64,000 bases of DNA from Dinoroseobacter sp965279125 (GCA_965279125.1 CBDIHL010000045.1:334556-398555), one strand, 5' to 3'. Positions 19,097 through 28,006 are shown, counted from the stretch's first letter. Numbers and translations: made by a program. The notes: generated by a model not told the origin, from the letters alone.

Positions 19097-21109
19097 TTAC
19101 GCCTCCATGACATAGGGCAGGAAGCGGTCGATCTCTCCCTTGCGAAACGCACCTGCGAGATCCTGGGCCTGCCGCCGCATCAATGGCCGCCATGCCAGCT
19201 TGTAGCTGCGCCCTGTCACGTTGACCCGCTTGGCCACTGCGGCCTCATAGCCTTGGATAAGGGCGTCCCGCCCACTTCTTTCGATCCGCACACCGCCCTT
19301 GATGGGTGCGAACATCTCAGCACGAAGGCGACGTGCATTGAAAAGATACGCCACGACGCCTTCAACCAATGGGGCGCGAAATGGCTCCATCAGATCATAA
19401 ACAAGCGCGTCACCTCGATCTTGGGCGGTGTGCAACGTCCCGAAACCCGGGTGCAATCCGGCATGGATAATGCTGCTGGACACATCGCGGGACAGGATCG
19501 CCGCAAGGTAATTCAGGCTTGCATTGATGGGGTCTTTTGCAGGTCTGCTCCGACGCATGGGCGTGGGTGCGTCACGGCTCAGCAAACCAAGCGCAGGCCA
19601 ATAGTCGGCAGCGACCGCTCCCTCCAAGCCACGCAATCGCGCAATATCATCGATTCCATCGAGTTTGCGCAGCTGCCTTCCCATTCGCACCAGAGCAGAT
19701 CGCACGTCGACGAGCGCAGGCCTTCGGTTAAGACGAAAGAGCTGCGTTCGTTGATTGCGTATCCGCGCGTTTACCAGCGCCTTGGCGAGGACAATTCGTG
19801 ATGCAGGCTCTAGTGTATATTCAGCTTGCTTGAGATGAAGTGCGGCAGGCTCAGATCGGGGTACGCTGAGCACCCCACGCGGAGCCCCAAACCCATCGAC
19901 GAGTGTGATATCGGTTTGCGTGGACAAGCAATGCTCATAAACCTCGGCCTCTACTCGGACCCCGGGGCCAACTTCGATCCTGCCGACACGATGATGCGCG
20001 ATAGCTGCAAGTTCGCGTCCGTCTGCATGGGTTATGGCGAAGCTGAGATTGCGCAAGCCAAGACGCCGCCCTGGTTGCGTCAAGTATAGCACGCGCTCTC
20101 CGGCATCATAACCGGCAGTGGCTTCGGACGAAGCCTGTTCCGAAGTCTTGGTCTCCTTTGCATCCAACACTGCTATCTCGCGCAAGAGGGTCACGGGATC
20201 CTCCATCGGATCGGAAACTTGTGGTAGCGCGAATGTCCGGACAAACAGATGACCGAGGAAACTAAAGCCTCTGTCGAAATCTACGATGCGGGTGCCATCT
20301 TGATGAAGTTCCAGCCCATGCGTTTCGAGTGCATCCGTCGCCTCCTCAAGGGCCTTATATGCGTCGTTGCGTTTCTTGCATAAGATCACAAAGTCATCCG
20401 CGAACCTTACCAACCGGACACCCTTGCCGGACAATTCCTCGTCCAAAGCATCAAGATACAAGTTAGCCAACAACGGGGAGAGCGGGGAGCCTTGCGCAAC
20501 CCCGCGACCGATGACACCCGTTTGCTCCGATTGATGATGGAGAACCGTCGCAACAAGCGACACGATTTCAACTCCGCCGGAGTATCCGGTCAGTGCTGCC
20601 TCAAGTTTCCCCAACAAGCGATCATGTTCGATTGCATCGAAGAAGCCGACAATGTCGGCCTCGATAACGTGTTGGAACCCAGCGTCGCGCCAACGCTCTA
20701 TGGCCTGCACCGCTTGTTTGACCGAGCGGCCGGGGCGATAGGCAAAGCTCGACTCTTCGAACTGAGGGTCCAAAATGGGGGTCAGGACCTGCGCTAGGGC
20801 CGTGTGTACGATCCGGTCCGAAATGGCGGGGATCAGCAAGCGTCGAGACCCGCCTTTCTTTTTTGGAATATCCAAGATTCTGTAGGGCGCGGGGCTGTAC
20901 GTGCCGGCGCGCAACGCTTCGGCCAATTCTGCCACACGGCGACCGGAACCGTTCTGAAACATCGCAATTGTGACGTTGTCACCGCCCGAGCAGCCGTTGT
21001 TCTGTCTTACGCGATCCCAGCCATCGTCAAGCTGACGGAGCGAAAGAAAGTTTTGCCACAGGGATGTCTTTGCGTCAGAGTTGTGTTGGGAGGTCAAATG
21101 ACTAACCAT
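19097..21109 (-). CDS. Reverse transcriptase-Cas1 fusion
   Basis: 670 residues. The N-terminal reverse transcriptase (about 30-320) shows IPKKKGGSRRLLIP, SFAYRPGRSVKQA, the first catalytic Asp in ADIVGFFDAI (151-160), QGSPLSPLLANLYLD and the catalytic FADD at 236-239 (FADD in place of YADD). Cas1 follows from about 335, with GLHPGFGTLH giving the metal-binding His and DLMEPFRAPLVEGVV the acidic helix. There is no fused Cas6 domain; cas6 is separate at 21.5 kb. RT-Cas1 proteins of type III systems can acquire spacers from RNA. It starts just upstream of array 3 and is transcribed away from it. Confidence 0.96.
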   Translation of the reverse strand: MVSHLTSQHNSDAKTSLWQNFLSLRQLDDGWDRVRQNNGCSGGDNVTIAMFQNGSGRRVAELAEALRAGTYSPAPYRILDIPKKKGGSRRLLIPAISDRIVHTALAQVLTPILDPQFEESSFAYRPGRSVKQAVQAIERWRDAGFQHVIEADIVGFFDAIEHDRLLGKLEAALTGYSGGVEIVSLVATVLHHQSEQTGVIGRGVAQGSPLSPLLANLYLDALDEELSGKGVRLVRFADDFVILCKKRNDAYKALEEATDALETHGLELHQDGTRIVDFDRGFSFLGHLFVRTFALPQVSDPMEDPVTLLREIAVLDAKETKTSEQASSEATAGYDAGERVLYLTQPGRRLGLRNLSFAITHADGRELAAIAHHRVGRIEVGPGVRVEAEVYEHCLSTQTDITLVDGFGAPRGVLSVPRSEPAALHLKQAEYTLEPASRIVLAKALVNARIRNQRTQLFRLNRRPALVDVRSALVRMGRQLRKLDGIDDIARLRGLEGAVAADYWPALGLLSRDAPTPMRRSRPAKDPINASLNYLAAILSRDVSSSIIHAGLHPGFGTLHTAQDRGDALVYDLMEPFRAPLVEGVVAYLFNARRLRAEMFAPIKGGVRIERSGRDALIQGYEAAVAKRVNVTGRSYKLAWRPLMRRQAQDLAGAFRKGEIDRFLPYVMEA

Positions 21110-21276
21110 TGTTGATATCTGGTTCAGAATATAGTCTATATCATTGATAATGGAGGAGGATATATGATTTTTGCCTCGATTTTTCGTGAGTTGCTAATCA
21201 AAATCCAATAGAACCTTGGCTGTCCTCAGAAAAGAATGTATGGGTGTGAGCAATATCAAGGGATTACAGGAGGTAA
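21110..21276 (+). promoter_or_regulatory. Leader of array 3 and divergent promoter region of RT-cas1
   Basis: This AT-rich 167 bp lies between the RT-cas1 start and the first repeat of array 3. It ends GGAGGTAA at the repeat, like the other leaders, and contains GCCTCGATTTTTCGTGAG. It must hold promoters for both directions. No clear operator was seen. Confidence 0.58.
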
Positions 21277-21519
21277 GTATTGGAGGAGTGTCCGCACGAC
21301 AGCGGATTGAGACCCCAAAGATAAGCAGATTGCCATGCAGTGAAGTATTGGAGGAGTGTCCGCACGACAGCGGATTGAGACGGTATGGTCGTGACAAAAC
21401 GTTCCGATCTTGGTATTGGAGGAGTGTCCGCACGACAGCGGATTGAGACCCAGGCTTTAACCTGGAAACGTTGCTCCCAGATGTATTGAAGGAGTGTCCG
21501 CACGACAGCGGATTGAACA
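21277..21519 (+). CRISPR. CRISPR array 3: four 37-nt repeats, three spacers
   Basis: Repeats start at 21277, 21345, 21413 and 21483. Spacers are 31, 31 and 33 nt. The repeat begins GTATTGGAGGAGTGTCCGCA and ends CGACAGCGGATTGAGAC. The last repeat carries GTATTGAAGG and ends TTGAACA, so it is degenerate and the leader is on the left. The 3' part is identical to array 2 from the shared CCGCACGACAGCGG hairpin onward. Confidence 0.97.
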
Positions 21520-21546
21520 AGGTGCCTGCGCATGTGAGGGTCGGGC

Positions 21547-22455
21547 ATGGCGCATGTTTCCGAAACTGGCTTGGCTCGGGTCCTGTCCGAGGTCAGCTAT
21601 GTCGATACCGTTGATCGACTTGCGATGCAGTTTTATGTCCAGACCGTGACACTGCGCTTGCGCAACGTAGGGCATATCGATCAGTTGGCGCTTTGTGGCC
21701 ATGCCCGGAGGTCCTATCTGGGCGCGCTGGGACGCGCAGCTTCATCATCGGCGCGCCAAAAGCTACCCTGCCCTTGGGACCCGCCCTGCGCCCTTGACGT
21801 CTTTCGCCGTGAGCAACTGCGCACCCGTGGCGACGGTCTGCCCAAACCCTATCTGTTGTTCGCGACAGCCCAAGGGGCAGACATGTTGCTGCATCTGCGG
21901 GTGTTTGGCATGGCCAATGACTGGTTTCCGTCCGCCATTGACGGCCTAATTGTCGGGCTCAGAGAGATCCTTCCTTGGCAAAAACTTGATCGCAATATTC
22001 GCGCCTGCCCGCAGCTTGTGGATCGCTTCATCCGGGTGGAGGAGACGGTTGAAACCAGGCAGGCCAGTTCTTTGCGGCTTTCGCTAAACAATGTCGAGAT
22101 CACCGACTCCGATCCGCTCAACGAGCCGCACAAACTGATGGGCCGCCTCATGCGCCGGGTTGATGGTGTCTCTCGCTGGTGTGGCGTTGCGCTTGATCCC
22201 GAAACGACCTGGCGGCTAACCCAACAGTTTGCGGAATTCGACTACGGAGTGATAGGCGGCTCAACCCGCGTCTACTTCAGTCCGAACGCAAAGGGCCAAG
22301 CTCGAAAAAAGACCCTCTTTTCTGGCACTATCGAAGTCATCGGTGATGTAACTGTGCTTCGCACTTTGGCATTTCTCGGCCAACTAAGCCATTTGGGCCG
22401 AGGTGTGGTTGAAGGGCTAGGACGAGTTGAAGTCGACGCTATTTCATCGGCTTGA
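21547..22455 (+). CDS. cas6: Cas6-family pre-crRNA endoribonuclease
   Basis: 302 residues. The C-terminal ferredoxin-like repeat ends with LAFLGQLSHLGRGVVEGLGRV, the Gly-rich loop of the Cas6 family used in repeat binding. The N-terminal unit contains VQTVTLRLRN and LALCGHARRSYLGAL. It starts 27 nt after array 3. As the only Cas6-like gene in the locus it must cut all three repeat variants, which share the CCGC/GCGG hairpin and the ATTGAGAC tag. A catalytic His is likely (H143 to H200 region unclear by eye). Confidence 0.85.
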   Translation: MAHVSETGLARVLSEVSYVDTVDRLAMQFYVQTVTLRLRNVGHIDQLALCGHARRSYLGALGRAASSSARQKLPCPWDPPCALDVFRREQLRTRGDGLPKPYLLFATAQGADMLLHLRVFGMANDWFPSAIDGLIVGLREILPWQKLDRNIRACPQLVDRFIRVEETVETRQASSLRLSLNNVEITDSDPLNEPHKLMGRLMRRVDGVSRWCGVALDPETTWRLTQQFAEFDYGVIGGSTRVYFSPNAKGQARKKTLFSGTIEVIGDVTVLRTLAFLGQLSHLGRGVVEGLGRVEVDAISSA

Positions 22456-22657
22456 ACAGAAAAGTGACCTGTCTCGGAAGCTTCGAGGGCCCGGTCTGGC
22501 GGTCTCGGGCAGCACCCATCTGGTGGACTCAGTCGCCGTTCGCTGAACTCGGTCGACTGTAAGAGCCTTGCGTTGTGGAAAGCTGGGGCAGGCTGCCCCT
22601 GAATGTCCCGTTTGGTTTGCTTGTGCGCCGCACTTCCGTTCTCACCCATCTCCCATT

Positions 22658-23485
22658 TCACCCGAACTTTTCGACCACCAACTGTCCGACGAGCCTATTT
22701 TGCTGCGCCTCGGTTGTCGCCGGATCCAGCATGATCTGCTGGAGGTCGGGCAGGAGCCCAAGCAGTTGGCCCATGCGCTTGGTTGGGAAGCGGGCTCCGC
22801 GCTTGAGGGGAACCCCGAGTGCGCGCCATGCGACGTAGCAGTCCTTGAGGAGCACGCGGATCGGCTGACGCTCGTAGTCCATTTGTCGCGTGAGGAACTG
22901 GTCGCGGGTCCACGCCAAGCGCTTTGGCAGTGCCTCGTTGAGTAGCATCGCAACGGTGAGTGGATCACCAATGACAGGCTTCCAGTCATAGCGCTGTCCG
23001 TCGCGCGCGCGGTCCAGGATGTCCTGCCGCATTAATGCATCGAGCAATGCCAAAGTGTTCATATGCTGCTTGTGCTCTTCCAGCGTGCAAGGTCCGTCGA
23101 TCCTGACTCCGGTCTTTTGGTCGATCACAATGTCATCGGGATGCGGGAACTCAAGCGGATCGCAGCCGTGCTCGGCGCGGTGGATCGCAAAGCGCTTCGC
23201 TTGGTATGACTTGATCCGCTGCCAGCGCGCCACATCATCAGCAACCTGCTGATGGCGGTGCTCTTCGATGCGCAGCGCACTTTCGGTGATTTGGCGCTGC
23301 GAGTGCGAGTTGCCGCCGAGCGCCGTTGCAAACTGCTTTTGAATGACGGCGTTGAGTGCAGTCATGACGGTTTCTTCACTGCCGCTGCGAACCTTCACCT
23401 CGCGGCTGGCAATCTCGTTAAATGCAGCATCGTATTCTGGCGTGGTGGTGAGGGGCGGGGCATTTGGGCGTTTTGTACGGCTCAT
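22658..23485 (-). CDS. Island protein of unknown function
   Basis: 275 residues, no family recognised. It has a basic, Pro-rich start (SRTKRPNAPPL), a central helical stretch with ALRIEEHRHQQVADDVARWQ, and a C-terminal part rich in Leu and Arg. Its ATG overlaps the stop of the DNA methyltransferase by an ATGA, so the two are co-translated. Proteins in this place of phage islands often relate to terminase small subunits or packaging, but nothing in the sequence proves that. Confidence 0.6.
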   Translation of the reverse strand: MSRTKRPNAPPLTTTPEYDAAFNEIASREVKVRSGSEETVMTALNAVIQKQFATALGGNSHSQRQITESALRIEEHRHQQVADDVARWQRIKSYQAKRFAIHRAEHGCDPLEFPHPDDIVIDQKTGVRIDGPCTLEEHKQHMNTLALLDALMRQDILDRARDGQRYDWKPVIGDPLTVAMLLNEALPKRLAWTRDQFLTRQMDYERQPIRVLLKDCYVAWRALGVPLKRGARFPTKRMGQLLGLLPDLQQIMLDPATTEAQQNRLVGQLVVEKFG

Positions 23486-24834
23486 GGTGTGATCTCACCT
23501 GTGCGTGCCAAGGTCCGCGCGGACGCCAGCCTAGCCGAGAATGTCTCGCCCGAGGCAATATGGACAGGCTCCAGGCCCGTGATCTCGAAGAAGCGCCGCA
23601 GGATCAGGTCACAGTAGTCCGGCTCATACTCCAGGACATGTGCGATGCGCCCGCAGCCTTCAGCCGCAATCAAAGTCGTGCCAGAGCCTGCAAAAAGGTC
23701 CAGAACGTGGCTGCCGCGACGGCTGCAATCTCGAAGCGCATCCGCAACCATTGCAACCGGTTTGACCGTGGGATGCATCGCCAGGGCCGCTTTGGCATCG
23801 TCCGAGGGCACATTGACCCCGGCATAGTCCCATACATTGGTGCGATACCGCCCCGTCTCGCCAAGCCCAAAGCTGTTTATATGTGCTGCTGTGCCGACTT
23901 TGAACACGAACACCAACTCATGTTTGGAGCGATAGAATGTTCCCATGCCTGCATTGGTCTTGTTCCAAACGCACAGGTTCTTGAGCTCGGTGAAGGCCTG
24001 TGCGCCTGCATCAAGCAGTTCTCGCATGTGCCGCCAATCCATGCAGACATACGCAATGGCACCGTCGTTGCAAACGCCGGCGCCCAACGAAAGGGTCTGT
24101 GTCAGGAACTGGGTGAAGGCCTGCGCACTCATCTCCCCTGACGCAAATGCAAACTCCTTGTGCTGGACCGCACCCGAGCCACAAACATGGCCATCGATTG
24201 CCACGTTGTAAGGCGGGTCGGTGAAGATCAAATCCATTCGGTTGGCCCCAACTAAGCGTTTCACATCAGCAACTTCGCGCGCATCGCCGCATAGCAGGCG
24301 ATGATCGCCTAAAGCCCAAAGGTCGCCATATTGCGTCGCCACTGGTCCGTTCGGCTTTGTCGGCAGAGTGTCTTGGATGTCTGGTGCCGGGCTGCTGGAG
24401 GCTTGATCCAAGACCAGATCAATCTCGGCGATCTCGAAGCCTGTCACCGACAGATCGAAGTCGATGTCCACAAGTCCTTGCAACTCGATTGCCAAGATAT
24501 CGCGATCCCACCCGGCATGTTCGGCGAGGCGGTTGTCTGCGAGGACATAGGCCCGGCGTTCGTTTGCACTCAGATGCGACATGCGCAGGGCAGGGACATG
24601 CCCCAACCCAAGCGCAATCGCGGCTTCGACACGGCCATGACCGGCAATGATCTCGTCGTCATCGCTGAGCAGAACCGGATTGGTGAAGCCGAACCGTTCA
24701 ATGCTGCTGGCAATCAGCTTGATCTGCTTGCGCGAGTGCGTGCGCGCGTTGTTCGCGTAGGGTCGAAGCTTGCGTGGATCGAGGTGCTCTAGGGCAGCAG
24801 GCGTTGTTACGGAGAAGTCGGGTGCAGCGGTCAT
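23482..24834 (-). CDS. ParB-like nuclease domain fused to DNA N4/N6 methyltransferase
   Basis: 450 residues from the ATG at 24834, with AAGGAC upstream. The N-terminal ParB/sulfiredoxin domain has LRPYANNARTHS and DEIIAGHGRVEAA. The methyltransferase follows with motif IV TDPPYN, and near the end motif I DLFAGSGTTLIAAE, so the motif order is the circularly permuted beta class. The C-terminus reads EYEPDYCDLILRRF. Such genes occur in phages and integrated elements and modify adenine or cytosine. It is followed by the unknown gene in an ATGA overlap. Confidence 0.9.
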   Translation of the reverse strand: MTAAPDFSVTTPAALEHLDPRKLRPYANNARTHSRKQIKLIASSIERFGFTNPVLLSDDDEIIAGHGRVEAAIALGLGHVPALRMSHLSANERRAYVLADNRLAEHAGWDRDILAIELQGLVDIDFDLSVTGFEIAEIDLVLDQASSSPAPDIQDTLPTKPNGPVATQYGDLWALGDHRLLCGDAREVADVKRLVGANRMDLIFTDPPYNVAIDGHVCGSGAVQHKEFAFASGEMSAQAFTQFLTQTLSLGAGVCNDGAIAYVCMDWRHMRELLDAGAQAFTELKNLCVWNKTNAGMGTFYRSKHELVFVFKVGTAAHINSFGLGETGRYRTNVWDYAGVNVPSDDAKAALAMHPTVKPVAMVADALRDCSRRGSHVLDLFAGSGTTLIAAEGCGRIAHVLEYEPDYCDLILRRFFEITGLEPVHIASGETFSARLASARTLARTGEITP

Positions 24835-25251
24835 TGCGTTCAGTCCTTGTCCATATGGTGCCTTGATGAGGCGCATGGACATACGACTAACGCTCAAAAC
24901 GGCGTCTGTAAGTCGGGACTATTGGTGGACGAGGGCGGCAAGACGCCAGATTTGGGCGTCAGGAAGGCCAAAACGTTCAACGACCCCTTTAATGGGTATT
25001 GAACACCCCCTTTAACGGTTTTGCCTCCTTCACTGAGTGCCCAAATCGACTGATCACAACTCCGTGATGTTTCCGTAACAAGCCGCAAATAGGGGCGGCG
25101 GCCTCGTCATGCGCCCCAACACGAGCAAACCACTTCGCCGCGCATGCTTGTCCTCCGCCATCTTGGCACATGGGGCGTTGGAACACGACAATCCTGTCTC
25201 GCAACACGACTTAAGATCTTGGTTTCGGGGCCCTCACGCGCGCGATGAGGT

Positions 25252-25277
25252 AAAAAAGCCTGTAAACGGGCTTTTTT
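25252..25277. terminator. Bidirectional rho-independent terminator
   Basis: AAAAAAGCCTG, loop TAAA, CGGGCTTTTTT: an 11-bp stem with T runs on both strands. It lies in the 860-bp gap between the methyltransferase and the recombinase. Confidence 0.85.
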
Positions 25278-25288
25278 GGTCTGAGCTT

Positions 25289-25375
25289 TTCCCGCTAAAC
25301 AGCAATCCGATCCCGCTTAACGACAATGTCATCCGGGATAACGACAATCCCATCCGGCTAAACGCCAATGTTTTG
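25289..25375. repeat. Four degenerate 21-bp tandem repeats
   Basis: Four units of about 21 bp with a core like CCGSHTAACGACAATSYCAT follow the terminator. Units 2 and 3 are the best conserved (AACGACAAT). The units translate as a repetitive peptide in one frame, but no ribosome binding site or longer gene supports coding. They could be a protein-binding array or part of an attachment region for the nearby recombinase. The rest of the gap from 24835 to 25692 shows nothing else I can name. Confidence 0.6.
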
Positions 25376-25692
25376 CGGGGGTAACGCGGCACCTTCCGGC
25401 CGCCATTCTCAGCGTGCTGCTGCTAAACCTCGGTATCTTCGAGATTATCGCGGTAGCCAGCGGAACCAACGTAGAGACTGGTTAGAGAAAAAAACATTGC
25501 ACAGCCACTCAGTCCGCATATTTCTGGTGTCTTGAACTTGTCGGCAGATAGGCCCGTGTTTACGGGCGCTTGGCGTGGCGAGGGTTATTGAGAGACGCTA
25601 TAAGGGCCATGATCACGGCGCATAAAGCCTCCGCGTCTCTCTTGGCGTTTCCGGCGGTACGAGTTTGGGTTTTGGTCGGGCTGCGCGCGCTG

Positions 25693-27321
25693 TTATAGCG
25701 CCGCGAACTGGTCCTGCTGCGCAGTCCAATTTGCCGGGAAGCCGGTCTTAATCAGGTAGTCGGAGGTGAGCCCCTGGGGCTGCGTGCCGTCGGAGATGGC
25801 TTTGAGTGTCTCGGGTGCGAGGAATGCCAGGTCGACGACGTCTTGGATGCGTCGCCTTGGTGTACCCTCGGCTTCTGCGATCTTACTGAAGGTTTGGCCT
25901 TCAAGGATCATGCCCAGCCAGCGCTGTGCCTTAACGATGTTCTGGACAAGCGTCAGGTCGATCTCAGCAGGCGCGCCACCCAGATGCAGTTTGAGCTCCA
26001 CCCCGCGACGCCGCATCTGGAAGGGCGCTTCGATGGAGAGACCCGCCGGGTTTATCTGATCAGCCCCGCAGCCTGCCACCTTGGCACACTGGATCCGATC
26101 AATCTGGATGCTGATCCAGCCGGGTTTGAGATCAACGTACTTGATCATTGCTAAGTGCCCCGCACGTGGATCAAGCTTTGCTAGCCTTTCGGTGATCGCA
26201 AGAATCTCCGCCGCACTCACATCCTGCAAAAGGCTGGCAGTCATATCCGAGCGCTGCAGGTGCCTCCTCACCAGATCCCCGAGGCAGGCCTCGATCTGCT
26301 CAGCAGGCAACCGCCAGGCCTCAGGATGCTTCCGGCTGCGATCGGTGACGAGCCGCCGAGAGATGTAATAACGCAAGCGCTTGCCGTCCTTGCGTGTATG
26401 CGACGGCGTAAGACCATCGCCGGTCTCATCAAAAAGCTTGCCGATCAAGGGCGATGACGTTGCTCTCTGGGATGTGTCCCGTTCGCGTGCTGCTCCGTCG
26501 GCCAACAGACGCTGCACCTCCTCCCACGTCTCTGGATCAATGATCGCAGGATGCAGCCCATCGTAGACCTTCTGCTTGTGACGGATGCGACCCGCATAGA
26601 TCGGGTTGGTCAGGATGTGGTGGATATGACCGCGCTCAAAGGGCGTGCCGCCGGATGCCTTGCCATTTGATCTCTGCCTAGAGCGCGACCTGAGGCCAAG
26701 CCGATCCGCCCGTTCGGTCACCTCCCGAACGTTGCCGTGCTCGAGGTACAAGCCGTAGAGCGCCTTGATGGTCTCAGCCTCGCTCGCCTCAATCTTAAGC
26801 GTTCGACCGTCCGGAAGATACCCGACCGGTGCGGTTCCACCCATCCACAAACCTTTGCGCTTCGAGGCCGCGATCTTGTCCCGAATGCGCTCTGCGGTTA
26901 CTTCTCGCTCGAACTGCGCAAAGCTCAGAAGCACGTTCAGTGTCAAACGCCCCATGCTGGTGGCGGTGTTGAAGCTCTGGGTCACCGACACAAACGACGC
27001 CTTGGCAGCATCCAGCCGATCCACCAGCTTGGCGAAGTCCGACAAGGACCTCGTCAGCCTGTCGATCTTGTAGACCACAATCTGATCCACTCGCTTGTCG
27101 TCCACGGCCTGCATGAGCCGCTGCAGGGCAGGGCGCTCCAGATGCCCGCCTGAGATGCCACCGTCGTCGTAATGATCCTGTAGCACCTCCCAGCCTTCAT
27201 GCTTCTGGCTGGCGACATAGGCTTCACAAGCCTCCCTCTGCGCATCGAGGGTGTTGAAGTCCTAATCGAGCCCCTCTTCAGTGCTCTTGCGGGTGTAGAT
27301 GGAGCAGCGAATCCGGCGCAT
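25693..27321 (-). pseudogene. Large serine recombinase interrupted by one amber codon
   Basis: Read from the ATG at 27319-27321, the frame starts MRRIRCSIYTRKSTEEGLD with the catalytic Ser expected in the early YTRKST segment. TAG at 27262-27264 follows, then DFNTLDAQREACEAYV, the resolvase core (YDDGGISGG, VVYKIDRLTRSLSDFAKL) and the recombinase and zinc-ribbon-like C-terminus, with no further stop to 25693. A CAG at the stop would give GLDQDFNTLDAQ, the usual family sequence. Full length would be 542 residues. A GTG at 27186 could restart translation but would leave out the catalytic Ser. It shares a TAATG junction with DUF2924. Confidence 0.85.
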
Positions 27322-27749
27322 TACCGGACCCCGAAGAAGCGCGGTCCAGACCAATGCGCCCCGGTGATGTGCTTGGCGATGGCCGAGAGCGAGCGCCAGG
27401 TCTTGCCGTTCATCAAGTACCCATTCGAGGTCACCTCGACCTGATATGTTCGTCCGTTCCATTCGCGCACGAGATGCGAGCCTGGCTTTGCGACAGTTAG
27501 TGGGATAGCAGCGCCTGCTGTCTTGCCCGACGCGATGCGGGCCAAGACCTTTGCAGTCCGAACAGGCAAGCGACCCAGCACCTTGTTCTGCAGATCCCAA
27601 ATCAACACGCGCCTCATAAACTGCGGTGACAAGTGCTTCGGAGGAGGCCTGCCAAATGCCTCGCGCCAGTGATCAAGACAGGCGGTGCGATCGAGGCGTT
27701 CCAGCTCCATAATTGAGGCCTCGAGCCCCGCCCTAGCTCCAGGCGTCAT
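27321..27749 (-). CDS. DUF2924 protein
   Basis: 142 residues. The sequence shows LDHWREAFGRPPPKHLSPQF, RRVLIWDLQNKVLG and a C-terminal part GRTYQVEVTSNGYLMNGKTW, which are hallmarks of DUF2924. This family regularly lies between DUF3489 and a large serine recombinase in alphaproteobacterial islands. Its function is unknown. Start and stop overlap with both neighbours (ATGA and TAATG), so the three form one translational unit. Confidence 0.88.
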   Translation of the reverse strand: MTPGARAGLEASIMELERLDRTACLDHWREAFGRPPPKHLSPQFMRRVLIWDLQNKVLGRLPVRTAKVLARIASGKTAGAAIPLTVAKPGSHLVREWNGRTYQVEVTSNGYLMNGKTWRSLSAIAKHITGAHWSGPRFFGVR

Positions 27750-28006
27750 TGATCATCTGCCGGGGCCAGCAGCCGGTACACCGAACCCTTCGCGCTCTCC
27801 TGCCGCTCAATCGTGTGGCCCGCCTTGCGCTGGTTTGAGATGGCGGCACGAGCCGTGTGCGGCTGCCAGTCAAACGCCGTCTGGAGCTGCGCAATCGTGG
27901 CACCTGACCTGCGCGCCAAGAGCTTGCGCAACTGATCCGAACGGGTTGGCCGCTCACGTTTGGGCTTAGGAATTGTGATTGTTGGGATGTCCAAGGTCTG
28001 TGTCAT
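27746..28006 (-). CDS. DUF3489 protein (winged-helix-like)
   Basis: 86 residues from the ATG at 28006, which has GGAG about 7 nt upstream; a GTG four codons earlier overlaps that signal and is less likely. The segment LARRSGATIAQLQTAFDWQPH and TARAAISNQRKAGHTIE has the helix-turn-helix look of DUF3489. It is probably a DNA-binding regulator of the recombinase unit that follows. Confidence 0.86.
   Translation of the reverse strand: MTQTLDIPTITIPKPKRERPTRSDQLRKLLARRSGATIAQLQTAFDWQPHTARAAISNQRKAGHTIERQESAKGSVYRLLAPADDQ

Noticed and set aside
25109..25384. 91-codon plus-strand open frame
   Set aside because: Its end is simply the translation of the 21-bp tandem repeats and it spans a terminator; no ribosome site.
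1760..27264. General reassignment of TAG as a sense codon
   Set aside because: TAG ends normal genes here, for example the CorA-like gene at 11082 and the secreted protein at 56119.
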